From NCBI RefSeq assembly GCF_022953055.1, contig NZ_JALJEJ010000010.1, forward strand, positions 62,001 to 126,000: a stretch of 64,000 nucleotides of DNA, in the 5' to 3' direction. Of the stretch, positions 51,265-59,678 are shown one piece after another. The position numbers were made by a program, and so were the translations under genes. The notes beneath the pieces were generated by a model. The model saw only the letters and a program-made list of their open reading frames with translations. It was not told where the DNA came from and did no database searches. The stretch is from Mucilaginibacter straminoryzae. Its GTDB lineage: Bacteria > Bacteroidota > Bacteroidia > Sphingobacteriales > Sphingobacteriaceae. The first letter of the stretch is position 1. Each line of letters starts with the position of its first letter.

Positions 51265-53316
51265 TTATAAGGTCTCTTTTAGCCAGTTGAAAAATTCTCG
51301 TTGCCATACCAGGGCATTTTGCGGTTTGGTTACCCAATGGTTTTCATCTGGCAGGTAAAGCAGCTTAGATTTAATGCCTTTTAACTGTGCCGCCTGGAAG
51401 GCCTCTAAACCTTGTTCAATCGCCACACGGTAATCCTTGCCTCCCTGAACAATCATGATTGGCGTATCCCATTTATCAATGTAATTGCTCGGGTTAAATT
51501 TATCGTAAGAACGTTGGGCTGTTTTGTTGTCCTTATCCCAGTAGTTACCGCCAATGTCTTTATTGGCGAACCATAGTTCTTCGGTAGTTCCGTACCAGCT
51601 TTTTAAATCGAAGAGGCCATCGTGGGCAATAAAGGTTTTGAATCTTTTATTGTGGATGCCCGCTAGCATGTAAACAGAGTAACCACCATAACTTGCACCT
51701 ACGCAGCCTAAACGGTTCTTATTCACAAATGGCTCTTTGCTGATGTCGTCGATGGCAGACAGGTAATCTTTCATCGGTTGGCCGCCCCAATCACCGCTGA
51801 TCGCCCTGTTCCATTCCACACCATGGCCCGGCATTCCCCGGCGGTTAGGTGCAATTACGATATAGCCTTGTGCAGCAATAAGCTGGAAGTTCCAACGGAA
51901 AGAGTAGAACTGCGATAAGGCGGATTGCGGGCCACCCTGGCAATAAAGTAAAGTTGGATATTTTTTAGCGGGATCGAAATCCGGCGGGTAAATTACCCAG
52001 GCCAGCATATCTTTATTATCCGTTGTTTTAATGTGTCGTGCGTCAACGCGGCTCATCGCCAGGCCGTCATAAATATCGTTATTGATACGTGTTACCTGGG
52101 TCATTGCGCCGTTCGCAGTATTTACGGCATAAAGTTCTGCAGCATGGTTCATGTCTGTCCGGTGGACGTAAACGGTATTTCCTTTTTGTGCCGCGATGCT
52201 GTTGACGTCCCACTGCCCGTGCGTGATCTGCCGGATAGCCTGCGGCGAGCCGGGTGCTACCCGTAAACGAAGGTCGATCTGGAACAACTGCTCAGTCCCG
52301 TCTTTCACCGCAACAAAAAAGATGCGGTTGCCGTCTTCACTAAATTTGAACGAACTCACCGTTTCATCCCATTGGGCGGTCACGTTTACTTTGTTGCCGC
52401 TCTTCACATCCATCAGAACGATGTCGTTCTTGTCCGCTTCGTAACCATCCTCTTTCATGCTGAGCCAGGCTAACTTTTCTCCGGTCTTGTTGAAAGCCGG
52501 GTTGTTATCATAGCCGTTCATTCCATCGGTAAGGTTACGGGTAACGCCGGAAGTCAGATCGTATTGATACAAGTTGGTATTGGTGCTCTGGGCGTAGGCT
52601 TTGCCAAACTTCTTCTTGCAAACGTAAATTACACTTTTCCCATCCGGACTGAAGATCAGGTCTTCGGCACCGCCTGAAGGTTTTTGCGGCGTATCATACG
52701 GCTCATTCGCCATAATATCCTGCTCATTCGTGATCTTACCATTATCATAATCGGCTACAAACACATGCGAAAATTTACCATCTTCCCAGGTATCCCAATG
52801 GCGATAATTCAGATCGGTAAATACGTAGGCGTTAGACTTAGGCAGATCTGGGTAGCGGTCTTTACCCTGAACTTTTACCACCAGTACTTCGCGGGTAAAC
52901 ATAATCTTTTTCCCATCCGGCGAAAGCTGTACGTTATCGGCATCTGCCAAAGGTTGGGTAGTCAGTTTGGTCACGTGCTCGCCATTCTGATCCATCCGCC
53001 AAAGGTGATCCTCAAAAAAATAAATCACGTTTCCATCAGGTTCAACTTTGATGATCTGCCTGCTGCCGGGTTCTTTAGTAATGGCAACGGCCTGCCCGCC
53101 CGCAGCCGGTATCCGGTATAACATGTTTTCGCCTTTTGCTTCGGCCATGTTATAATGCGTAACGCTATAAATAAAGCTTTTACCGTCTGCCGTAATATTT
53201 TCACTTCCTAAGCGACCGAGTTTCCATAACAGTTCGGGCGTCATCTGCTGTTTGCTTTGCGCCGAACTTTCACTAACTGCCATACCTAATAATAATGCGT
53301 AAAAAAGATTTTTCAT
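51265..53316 (-). CDS. Secreted S9-family prolyl-oligopeptidase-like peptidase
   Basis: Start at the ATG 53314-53316 (683 residues), which begins the signal peptide MKNLFYALLLGMAVSESSAQ. A beta-propeller of TolB/DPP-like blades (for example PDGKKIMFTRE, PDGKSVIYVCK) occupies about 30-420. The alpha/beta-hydrolase domain carries the nucleophile Ser in GASYGGY, a later Asp in VQGGKDYRV and the His in DENHWV. It is periplasmic and cleaves short peptides, like acylaminoacyl or dipeptidyl peptidases. It starts 11 bases after the SpmA-SpmB gene stop, so the two are cotranscribed. Confidence 0.92.
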   Translation of the reverse strand: MKNLFYALLLGMAVSESSAQSKQQMTPELLWKLGRLGSENITADGKSFIYSVTHYNMAEAKGENMLYRIPAAGGQAVAITKEPGSRQIIKVEPDGNVIYFFEDHLWRMDQNGEHVTKLTTQPLADADNVQLSPDGKKIMFTREVLVVKVQGKDRYPDLPKSNAYVFTDLNYRHWDTWEDGKFSHVFVADYDNGKITNEQDIMANEPYDTPQKPSGGAEDLIFSPDGKSVIYVCKKKFGKAYAQSTNTNLYQYDLTSGVTRNLTDGMNGYDNNPAFNKTGEKLAWLSMKEDGYEADKNDIVLMDVKSGNKVNVTAQWDETVSSFKFSEDGNRIFFVAVKDGTEQLFQIDLRLRVAPGSPQAIRQITHGQWDVNSIAAQKGNTVYVHRTDMNHAAELYAVNTANGAMTQVTRINNDIYDGLAMSRVDARHIKTTDNKDMLAWVIYPPDFDPAKKYPTLLYCQGGPQSALSQFYSFRWNFQLIAAQGYIVIAPNRRGMPGHGVEWNRAISGDWGGQPMKDYLSAIDDISKEPFVNKNRLGCVGASYGGYSVYMLAGIHNKRFKTFIAHDGLFDLKSWYGTTEELWFANKDIGGNYWDKDNKTAQRSYDKFNPSNYIDKWDTPIMIVQGGKDYRVAIEQGLEAFQAAQLKGIKSKLLYLPDENHWVTKPQNALVWQREFFNWLKETL

Positions 53317-53327
53317 TGGATTAAAAA

Positions 53328-54566
53328 CTATCTGCCGAAGAACAGGTAACACACAAAAATACCCACGATAACGCCCACAAGGTCGCCCATCAAACTGATC
53401 GGGATCACATACCTTGTTTTCTTGATACCTATCGCGCCAAAATAAAGCGCAACGATGTAGAAGATGGTATCCGAAGAGCCGTACAGCACACTGGCCAGGT
53501 GACCGATAAAATTATCCGGGTTCGGTTTAATCAGCGAGATCATCATGGCCCTGGCCGCCTGCCCGCTCATAGGGCGTACCAGTACGATTGGAATCACATC
53601 AACAAATGAGGTATCAATATGAAACAGGCCGAAAAAGTAACGGAAACCCGCCGCAATAGCATCCAGCACACCGCAGGTACGCACCAGGCTGATCGCTGCC
53701 AGTAAGCCGACCAAATAAGGGATAATTCTAACCGAAGTTTCAAAGCCGCCCTTGGCACCTTCTATAAATGCCTCGAAAACATTTACCTTTTTATAAAAAC
53801 CACCTACAATAAAAACCACCGGGATAGTGAGTAGCATTACGTTACTGAACACCTTGGATACCTCGCTGATCTGTTGTTTCGACAGGTATTCTGCGAAGTA
53901 AAAAACGATACCACCGATAAAAAGCGTCAGACCGCCAAGCCAAGCCAGGATCACTTTATCGAACAGGTTGATCCGTTGTTTGATAGATACCAGTATCAGG
54001 CCGGTTAAGGTAGATACGTAGGTGACGATGATTATAGGAATAAAAATATCACTGGGGTCTTTAGAGCCGAGAATGAAACGTTGCGCAATAACGCCTACAG
54101 GTAACAACGTTAAGCCCGAAGCGTGCAGCACCATAAACATTACCTGCGCGTTCGAAGCCTTTTCTTTATCCGGGTTCAACTGCTGCAGGCTTTCCATGGC
54201 TTTTATGCCCAGGGGGGTAGCGGCACTGTCCAGGCCGAGCAGGTTAGCCGAATAGTTCATCAGCATGGCGCCGTTTGCGGGGTGGTTCTTAGGAACTTCA
54301 GGAAACAGACGGCTAAAGAACGGGCCAACAATGCGCGAAAGGAAATTGATCGCTCCGGCTTTCTCCCCAATGTTCATAATGCCCAGCCAGAAAGCCATGG
54401 TACCCGCAAGCGGCAGGGCGAAATCCATTACCGAAGCTTTGGTGGTATCAAACAAACCTTCCACCATCTGCTTAAACAACTCTGTATCGCCAAAAAATAT
54501 CAGTTTAACCAAACCGACGGCAAAGGCGATCACAAAAAAAGCTATCCAGATATAATTTAAAGCCAT
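53328..54566 (-). CDS. SpmA-SpmB fusion, nucleoside-recognition (gate) domain membrane protein
   Basis: From the ATG at 54564-54566 (412 residues) this protein joins two gate domains that are separate spore-maturation proteins SpmA and SpmB in Bacillus. The SpmA-like half has MNYSANLLGLDSAATPLGIKAM; the SpmB-like half has VLVRPMSGQAARAMM and YGSSDTIFYIVALYFGAIGIKKTRY. About ten membrane helices are visible. In a non-sporulating bacterium its role is unknown, possibly transport across the inner membrane. Cotranscription with a secreted S9 peptidase hints at peptide or amino-acid handling. Confidence 0.88.
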   Translation of the reverse strand: MALNYIWIAFFVIAFAVGLVKLIFFGDTELFKQMVEGLFDTTKASVMDFALPLAGTMAFWLGIMNIGEKAGAINFLSRIVGPFFSRLFPEVPKNHPANGAMLMNYSANLLGLDSAATPLGIKAMESLQQLNPDKEKASNAQVMFMVLHASGLTLLPVGVIAQRFILGSKDPSDIFIPIIIVTYVSTLTGLILVSIKQRINLFDKVILAWLGGLTLFIGGIVFYFAEYLSKQQISEVSKVFSNVMLLTIPVVFIVGGFYKKVNVFEAFIEGAKGGFETSVRIIPYLVGLLAAISLVRTCGVLDAIAAGFRYFFGLFHIDTSFVDVIPIVLVRPMSGQAARAMMISLIKPNPDNFIGHLASVLYGSSDTIFYIVALYFGAIGIKKTRYVIPISLMGDLVGVIVGIFVCYLFFGR

Positions 54567-54650
54567 TCGAATTAAAATACAGGCCAACAAGTTAGGGGTT
54601 TTAGCTGTATTTTTATTGACAGTTGTTAAATTGCTTGATGTAGACTGATT

Positions 54651-55082
54651 ATGGATACTGTTAAATTAAAAACCACAGGTTACTCCGGAACACCTCTCGC
54701 AAAAAAATTAGGGATTAAACCTGGCTTCAGGTTGAAATTGATTAACCCGCCTGAGTATTACATGGATCTTTTTCAGAATGATCTGCCTGCCGACTTGTAT
54801 TTCGACGGCGTTTCAGCTCACGATATGGTTCATTTTTTTACTAAGGATAAAAAAGAGCTGTTCGATCTTCTTCCGTTATTAAGAACAGCTATTACGCCGG
54901 CCGGCGCTATCTGGGTATCATGGCCAAAAAAGGCATCAAAAGTGCCTACTGATATTACAGAAGATTTGATCAGAAATTACGCGATTGAACAGGGCTTGAT
55001 AGATGTAAAAGTATGTGCCGTTGACGAAGTATGGTCGGGCTTGAAGCTGGTGATCCCGGTTAAAGACCGAAACAACGGCTAA
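54651..55082 (+). CDS. DUF3052-like protein
   Basis: This 143-residue soluble protein has the GYSGTPLAKKLGIKPGFRLKLINPP opening and the GAIWVSWPKKASKVPTDITEDLIRNYAIEQGLIDVKVCAVDEVWSGLKLV end typical of DUF3052. The function is unknown. It is divergent from the SpmA-SpmB gene and monocistronic as far as can be seen. Confidence 0.78.
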   Translation: MDTVKLKTTGYSGTPLAKKLGIKPGFRLKLINPPEYYMDLFQNDLPADLYFDGVSAHDMVHFFTKDKKELFDLLPLLRTAITPAGAIWVSWPKKASKVPTDITEDLIRNYAIEQGLIDVKVCAVDEVWSGLKLVIPVKDRNNG

Positions 55083-55251
55083 CCGCATTTCACAGGTCAC
55101 GGTAATCGTTTATCCGGATAGAAAGAAGGGGCCGAGAAAGTTTATTCACGGCAGTGTTATTTATTGGGCCGAATTGGCCCGATTTACGCTTTTGAAACAA
55201 ATGAATAGCGATAAAATCCTAACTTAGCCTTCAATAATTGTTACTAAAGTT

Positions 55252-55677
55252 ATGCCTTTAATAGAACTAAAAAGAGTAAAAGGTGACTTTGGCTTTGAAG
55301 CAACGGATTCAAACGGTCACACAGTACGAATGGATACCAGCCCTGAAAGTGGCGGCTGGGATTTTGGCGTTCGCCCGATGCAGATGTTGTTGATGGGACT
55401 TGGAGGTTGTTCGGGTATCGATGTGATCAGCATTCTGAAGAAGCAGCGTCAGGATGTAAAGGATTATAAAATGGTAATCAGCGGCGATCGCGAACCAAAT
55501 GTTGAACCGTCTTTATGGAAAAATATTACGGTTGAATTTCACCTTTACGGCGATATAGATGAAGATAAAGCCAAACGTGCGGTAGATCTGTCTATTAATA
55601 AATATTGTTCTGTAGCTGCGACCCTTCAAAAATCGGGCAGCGAAATTCAGACTAAGGTATTCATTCACAAAGTATAA
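55252..55677 (+). CDS. OsmC-family protein upstream of O-succinylhomoserine sulfhydrylase
   Basis: This 141-residue OsmC-fold protein has redox cysteines C53 (GLGGCSGIDVIS) and C119 (NKYCSVAATL). It belongs to the YhfA-like subgroup rather than the classic OsmC/Ohr group. It ends 18 bases before the sulfhydrylase gene, so the two form an operon, which suggests a role in handling reactive sulfur or thiols during methionine synthesis. That role is inferred from context only. Confidence 0.88.
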   Translation: MPLIELKRVKGDFGFEATDSNGHTVRMDTSPESGGWDFGVRPMQMLLMGLGGCSGIDVISILKKQRQDVKDYKMVISGDREPNVEPSLWKNITVEFHLYGDIDEDKAKRAVDLSINKYCSVAATLQKSGSEIQTKVFIHKV

Positions 55678-55695
55678 ACATATTCTTCTTATCAT

Positions 55696-56877
55696 ATGTC
55701 TAACGAATTAGATCCGCTTAGCCTGGCGATCAGGTTAAGGGCTCCTCAAACATTACAGAAAGAGCACTCTACACCGCTCTATCTTACCAGTAGTTTTACT
55801 TTTGATGATGCCGAGATGATGCGTGCGGCATTTGCTGATGAAAACGACGAGAATATCTATAGCCGTTTCAGTAATCCGAATGTAGATGAGTTTATTGCGA
55901 AGATGTGTATGCTGGAAGGTGCTGAGGATGGTTTCGCAACTTCTACAGGAATGGCTGCCGTGTTCGGATCGTTTATGGCGTTACTAAAACAGGGCGACCA
56001 TATGATCTGCTGCAGCTCTGTTTTCGGCAGTACGTTTACTACAGTGACCAAATTTTTGCCGCGTTACGGCATCACTTGTACTTTAGTTGCCGCTAACGAT
56101 AAGGAAGCCTGGGAAGCCGCGGTACAGCCTAACACGAAAATGGTATACCTGGAAACGCCAACCAATCCGCAATTAGAGATCATTGATCTGGAATGGGCCG
56201 GACAGTTTACCAAAAAGCATAAACTGATCCTGAACGTAGATAATTGTTTTGCAACGCCGTTATTGCAACGTCCGGTTGATTTTGGAGCCGATCTGGTGAT
56301 CCATTCCGCAACCAAATGGATAGACGGGCAAGGCCGGGTACTCGGTGGTGTTATCGTAGGGCGCGCCGATCTGATTAAAGAAATCTATCTTTTCTGCCGT
56401 AACACAGGCCCGGCAATGTCGCCGTTCAATGCCTGGGTGTTAAGCAAAAGTTTGGAAACACTTGATGTGCGGATGCAGCGCCACTGCGAAAACGCTTTGC
56501 AGGTTGCTAAAGCGCTTCAGCAGAATGAAAGCGTAAGCTGGGTGAAATATCCGTTCCTGGAAGGGCACCCGCAGTATGATATCGCCTTGAAGCAAATGAA
56601 AGCAGGTGGGGGCGTACTGTGTTTTGAAGTGAAAGGTGGGGTAGAAGCAGGCCGCAAATTCCTTAATGCCCTGAACATGCTTTCTGTTACCGCCAACTTA
56701 GGCGATAGCCGTAGCATTGCTTCGCACCCGGCAAGTACAACGCATTCTAAACTTACTGAAAAGGAACGTTTGGCCGTAGGCATTACACCGGGGCTTATCC
56801 GTATCTCTACAGGTTTGGAAAAAGTAACCGATATTATTGCGGATATAGAACAGGCTTTAGCTGCTGCGGCAGTTTAA
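55696..56877 (+). CDS. metZ: O-succinylhomoserine (or O-acetylhomoserine) sulfhydrylase
   Basis: This 393-residue PLP enzyme of the Cys/Met metabolism family incorporates sulfide into activated homoserine to make homocysteine. The PLP lysine is K207 (SATKWIDGQG), D182 (NVDNCFATP) binds the pyridine nitrogen, and YSRFSNP (55-61) contributes the phosphate-binding Tyr and Arg of the neighbouring subunit. The GQGRVLGGVIVG pattern favours the MetZ sulfhydrylase group over cystathionine gamma-synthase or lyase, but the acyl group is not certain. It follows an OsmC gene and ends at a strong terminator. Confidence 0.85.
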   Translation: MSNELDPLSLAIRLRAPQTLQKEHSTPLYLTSSFTFDDAEMMRAAFADENDENIYSRFSNPNVDEFIAKMCMLEGAEDGFATSTGMAAVFGSFMALLKQGDHMICCSSVFGSTFTTVTKFLPRYGITCTLVAANDKEAWEAAVQPNTKMVYLETPTNPQLEIIDLEWAGQFTKKHKLILNVDNCFATPLLQRPVDFGADLVIHSATKWIDGQGRVLGGVIVGRADLIKEIYLFCRNTGPAMSPFNAWVLSKSLETLDVRMQRHCENALQVAKALQQNESVSWVKYPFLEGHPQYDIALKQMKAGGGVLCFEVKGGVEAGRKFLNALNMLSVTANLGDSRSIASHPASTTHSKLTEKERLAVGITPGLIRISTGLEKVTDIIADIEQALAAAAV

Positions 56878-56903
56878 TAGTAAATCAGATATTTAACCAG
56901 AGG

Positions 56904-56940
56904 GGGGATTGAATAGTTATTATTCAATCCCCTTTTTTTC
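56904..56940 (+). terminator. Terminator of the osmC-metZ operon
   Basis: A perfect 12-bp stem, GGGGATTGAATA (56904-56915) with its complement (56921-56932), has a 5-base loop and is followed by seven T. Confidence 0.92.
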
Positions 56941-57021
56941 TTTATAATTAATAGGTAAAATGCCACTGCCTATTATTAAAATCACAAAAATTAAACTCGG
57001 TGTACATAATAATATACAATT

Positions 57022-57051
57022 TTTAAATATGTATCGGGTCTGTTACATTTA
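57022..57051 (+). promoter_or_regulatory. Possible promoter of the OmpA gene
   Basis: TTT at 57022-57024, a 19-base spacer and TACATTTA at 57044-57051 are one base off the consensus in each box. The implied start near 57056 leaves a leader of about 95 bases. Confidence 0.4.
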
Positions 57052-57061
57052 AAACAATGGT

Positions 57062-57127
57062 ATGTGCCAATTATAAGCCGTATGGCACATCTCTTGCTAT
57101 TTAGGGCACAAATAGCCGCAAGGCTAT
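57062..57127 (+). promoter_or_regulatory. Structured 5' leader of the OmpA gene with two mutually exclusive hairpins
   Basis: The leader has a perfect 8-bp repeat (ATGTGCCA 57062-57069 with TGGCACAT 57083-57090). It is followed by two overlapping hairpins: GCTATTT (57096-57102) with AAATAGC (57110-57116), or ATAGCC (57112-57117) with GGCTAT (57122-57127) around a GCAA tetraloop. The last two cannot form together. Leader hairpins stabilise ompA mRNA in other bacteria; a switch role is speculative. Confidence 0.5.
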
Positions 57128-57151
57128 GGTCACTTAACCAGTTTAATTTTT

Positions 57152-58516
57152 ATGAAAAACATTTTTAACAAAACCCTGCTGTTGGCCACAGCATTACTGA
57201 CCGGTAATCAACTGATGGCGCAAACAGACTCTACTAGCCGTGCCGACTACGTTCAACCTTTTACAAAGGGTGCTTTCCGTACCTGGTCTATTGGTGTAAA
57301 CGGAGGTTTACTTACTCCTTACACTATTTTCAGAGGTCATGATGATTATGCTACGCCAAACAGTAACATCGGTTACGGTGGCTTCATACGCGACCAATTT
57401 TCGCATTCATTTGCCGGTCAATTAAGTTTCTTCCGTGGTAATGTTGAGGGTAGCGGTGCAATGCCGAGCGCGACATCATCTATCCGTGAGAGCTATAAAA
57501 CAAATATCGACTATGCAGTAGACTTGACCGGTCAGTTTACCCTGGCTAACATTAGCTGGCGTAACCAAAAGAATGGTATCCAGCCGTTCTTTATGGCGGG
57601 TTTCGGTTTAATGCAGTTTTCACCACGTTTACGTGCAGCTAACGGCGGTCCCGAAACTTATTACAAGCCAAACGGCAACATTAAACAAGCGTACATTCCT
57701 GTAGGCTTAGGTCTGAAATTCAACCTTTCACCTGGTGTAAATTTAAATATGGCTTACCAGGTAAACTTTGTTGATGGCGATAACTTTGATGGTTATAACT
57801 ATGGCAGCAATAACGATAAGTTCTCTTACGCAAGTATCGGTTTAGAATTTGCTTTAGGCAAACGTTCAAAACCACAGCTGGTATCCCATAACCCGGTGAA
57901 TTCTATGCGTACCGAGTACATGATGAAAGATGCTGCGTTACAATCTCAGTTAGATGCTGAGCGTGCTGCTAACCAACAATTGCGTTCTGACTTGGATGCG
58001 ACCAAAAACAACCTAAGTTCATTATCTGCAAGCATTTCTCGCTTAACTGCTGACAGCGATGGCGACGGTGTACTAGACATCAACGATAAATGTCCGAACA
58101 CACCTGCCGGTACTAAAGTAGATGGTTCTGGTTGTCCGTTAGCGCCAACTAAAGTAATTATCACTGAAGAAGACCGCCGCGTGGTTCGCGAAGCGATCAA
58201 AAACTTGGAGTTTGAATTTGGTAAAGCGGTTATCCGTGAGAAATCATACCCAAGTCTTGATCGTGTAGCTGATATCCTGATCAACAAAAACTTCAGCTTG
58301 AAACTTGCCGGACACACCGATAACATAGGTTCTGATGCTGCTAACATGAAGCTGTCTAAAGACCGTGCAGAAGCAGTGAAAGAATATTTGGTAGGTAAAG
58401 GCGCTAACCCTTCACGTATCGAAGCAACAGGTTATGGTAAAACACAACCAATTGCTACTAACAAAACCGAGGCTGGTCGTCAGAAAAACCGCCGCGTAGA
58501 GTTTACTTTATTCTAA
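57152..58516 (+). CDS. OmpA-family outer-membrane protein with TSP3-type linker
   Basis: This 454-residue protein has a signal peptide (MKNIFNKTLLLATALLTG...MAQ), an N-terminal beta-barrel (about 45-235), a short coiled coil (about 262-300), a calcium-binding thrombospondin type 3-like repeat (DSDGDGVLDINDKCPNTPAGT, about 305-325) and a C-terminal OmpA domain (about 345-454). The peptidoglycan-binding Asp and Arg are in LAGHTDNIGSDAANMKLSKDRAEAV. It anchors the outer membrane to the cell wall and is probably abundant. It is monocistronic between two terminators. Confidence 0.94.
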   Translation: MKNIFNKTLLLATALLTGNQLMAQTDSTSRADYVQPFTKGAFRTWSIGVNGGLLTPYTIFRGHDDYATPNSNIGYGGFIRDQFSHSFAGQLSFFRGNVEGSGAMPSATSSIRESYKTNIDYAVDLTGQFTLANISWRNQKNGIQPFFMAGFGLMQFSPRLRAANGGPETYYKPNGNIKQAYIPVGLGLKFNLSPGVNLNMAYQVNFVDGDNFDGYNYGSNNDKFSYASIGLEFALGKRSKPQLVSHNPVNSMRTEYMMKDAALQSQLDAERAANQQLRSDLDATKNNLSSLSASISRLTADSDGDGVLDINDKCPNTPAGTKVDGSGCPLAPTKVIITEEDRRVVREAIKNLEFEFGKAVIREKSYPSLDRVADILINKNFSLKLAGHTDNIGSDAANMKLSKDRAEAVKEYLVGKGANPSRIEATGYGKTQPIATNKTEAGRQKNRRVEFTLF

Positions 58517-58540
58517 GGAGATAAAAGGTAAATGAAATAA

Positions 58541-58571
58541 GTAAAGCCACCTATATCGGGTGGCTTTACTG
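58541..58571. terminator. Terminator between ompA-like and SRPBCC genes
   Basis: GTAAAGCCACC (58541-58551) pairs with GGTGGCTTTAC (58559-58569) between two convergent genes, ending 5 bases before the minus-strand stop; likely bidirectional. Confidence 0.8.
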
Positions 58572-58575
58572 TTTA

Positions 58576-58956
58576 TTAGAAAGTGAAGAAATCTTCAAGC
58601 GCACTTAGGTAAGAATCTACCCAACCTTCAGTAATATCTTGGTAAGCTTCGTCTGGGATATTGGTATGGCGAATCTCTACAGATGTGCCGTTTTTATCTG
58701 GGTGAAGTTTGATAGTAACGATGGAAGCTTCTTCCTGACCGTCAAAATACCATTGCTGAACAATTTTTTTATCCTGCTCAAATTCCAGGTTTTTCCCAAC
58801 AATACTTCCTTCCCACATCGAAAACTCAGACCCTGGTTCGGTAGACATTTCAGCCGGATCGCCCGTCCATAGTTCAATGGTAACCGGGTTAGTCAGTGCG
58901 TTATAGATGTCTGCCGGTTCAGCCGGAATAAGGTAGTATTTTTTGAAATCTTTCAT
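58576..58956 (-). CDS. START/SRPBCC-domain protein (AHSA1-like)
   Basis: From the ATG 58954-58956 (126 residues) this small cytoplasmic protein has the SRPBCC beta-helix-beta hydrophobic-cavity fold: FKKYYLIPAEPADIYNALTNPVTIELWTGDPAEM, then GSEFSMWEGSIVGKNLEFEQDKKIVQQWYF and a long C-terminal helix (GWVDSYLSALEDFFTF). Members bind hydrophobic ligands or stimulate Hsp90-type chaperones; the ligand is unknown. It follows the acetate transporter gene by 24 bases. Confidence 0.85.
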   Translation of the reverse strand: MKDFKKYYLIPAEPADIYNALTNPVTIELWTGDPAEMSTEPGSEFSMWEGSIVGKNLEFEQDKKIVQQWYFDGQEEASIVTIKLHPDKNGTSVEIRHTNIPDEAYQDITEGWVDSYLSALEDFFTF

Positions 58957-58980
58957 CGCCGCCAAGTTAGCAAAAAGCTT

Positions 58981-59574
58981 TTAGTTAACCGGCCCTATCG
59001 GCAGCACCGTTTTCTTGTAAACTTCGTTCAGCACATTGGCAATACCGGTATAAATAGCCGAGGCGCCGCATACAATCCCCTCGTATCCGGCAAAATGTTC
59101 CAGGCTCTCATTACCGGTTACGCGTGCCGCTACCAGTAAAAAGAATAGTACCGTTAGCGAAGCAAATACAAACTGAAGGGCGCGGTTTAAACGTAACGTG
59201 CCGAAGAAAAGGCAGAAAGTAAATACACCCCAGATGCCCAGATAAGCAGCCATCGCTTCTTTTGAAGCTGGTGCTGCCCAACCCAACTTCGGCATTACCA
59301 AAAGGCCAACAAGTGAAAGCCAGAAAAATCCGTAAGAGGTAAAAGCTGTAAGGCCAAATGTATTATTCTTTTTTGCCTCGATAATACCTGCAATTACTTG
59401 CGCCAGGCCACCGTAAAAAATGCCCATCGCCAGGATCATGCTGTTCATTTCGTAAAAACCCGCGTTATGGATGTTAAGTAATACGGTAGTTAAACCAAAA
59501 GCGCACAAACCCAGGGGAGCCGGGTTGGCCGTGGTATCCTGCGGTGGGGCAGGCGTAGTAGGAATTAAGGTCAT
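58981..59574 (-). CDS. Acetate/succinate transporter, GPR1/FUN34/SatP family
   Basis: This 197-residue membrane protein has the family signature NPAPLGL (17-23), followed by CAFGLTTVLLNIHNAGF, and six hydrophobic segments with the expected YGGLAQVIAGIIEAKKNNTFGLTAFTSYGFFWLS core. Family members form hexameric channels that carry acetate and succinate across the inner membrane. It is probably cotranscribed with the SRPBCC gene 24 bases downstream. Confidence 0.92.
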   Translation of the reverse strand: MTLIPTTPAPPQDTTANPAPLGLCAFGLTTVLLNIHNAGFYEMNSMILAMGIFYGGLAQVIAGIIEAKKNNTFGLTAFTSYGFFWLSLVGLLVMPKLGWAAPASKEAMAAYLGIWGVFTFCLFFGTLRLNRALQFVFASLTVLFFLLVAARVTGNESLEHFAGYEGIVCGASAIYTGIANVLNEVYKKTVLPIGPVN

Positions 59575-59652
59575 AAAGATTGTTTTAGGTATAATTTGGT
59601 CATTGCAATCTAATTGATTTGCAGTAAAATACCAATACTAAAAACTGATACT

Positions 59653-59660
59653 TACTTTTG
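59653..59660 (+). promoter_or_regulatory. Possible -7 box of the phosphoglycerate mutase gene
   Basis: TACTTTTG fits TAnnTTTG and lies 18 bases before the ATG at 59679, which supports that start over an upstream in-frame codon. A -33 TTG at standard distance is not seen. Confidence 0.4.
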
Positions 59661-59678
59661 GCGGTATACAATCTATAT

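Noticed and set aside
55083..55251. SAM riboswitch before the osmC-metZ operon
   Set aside because: The region has only a short GGGCC-GAATT-GGCCC repeat (55166-55180); I see none of the conserved SAM-I or SAM-II core elements.
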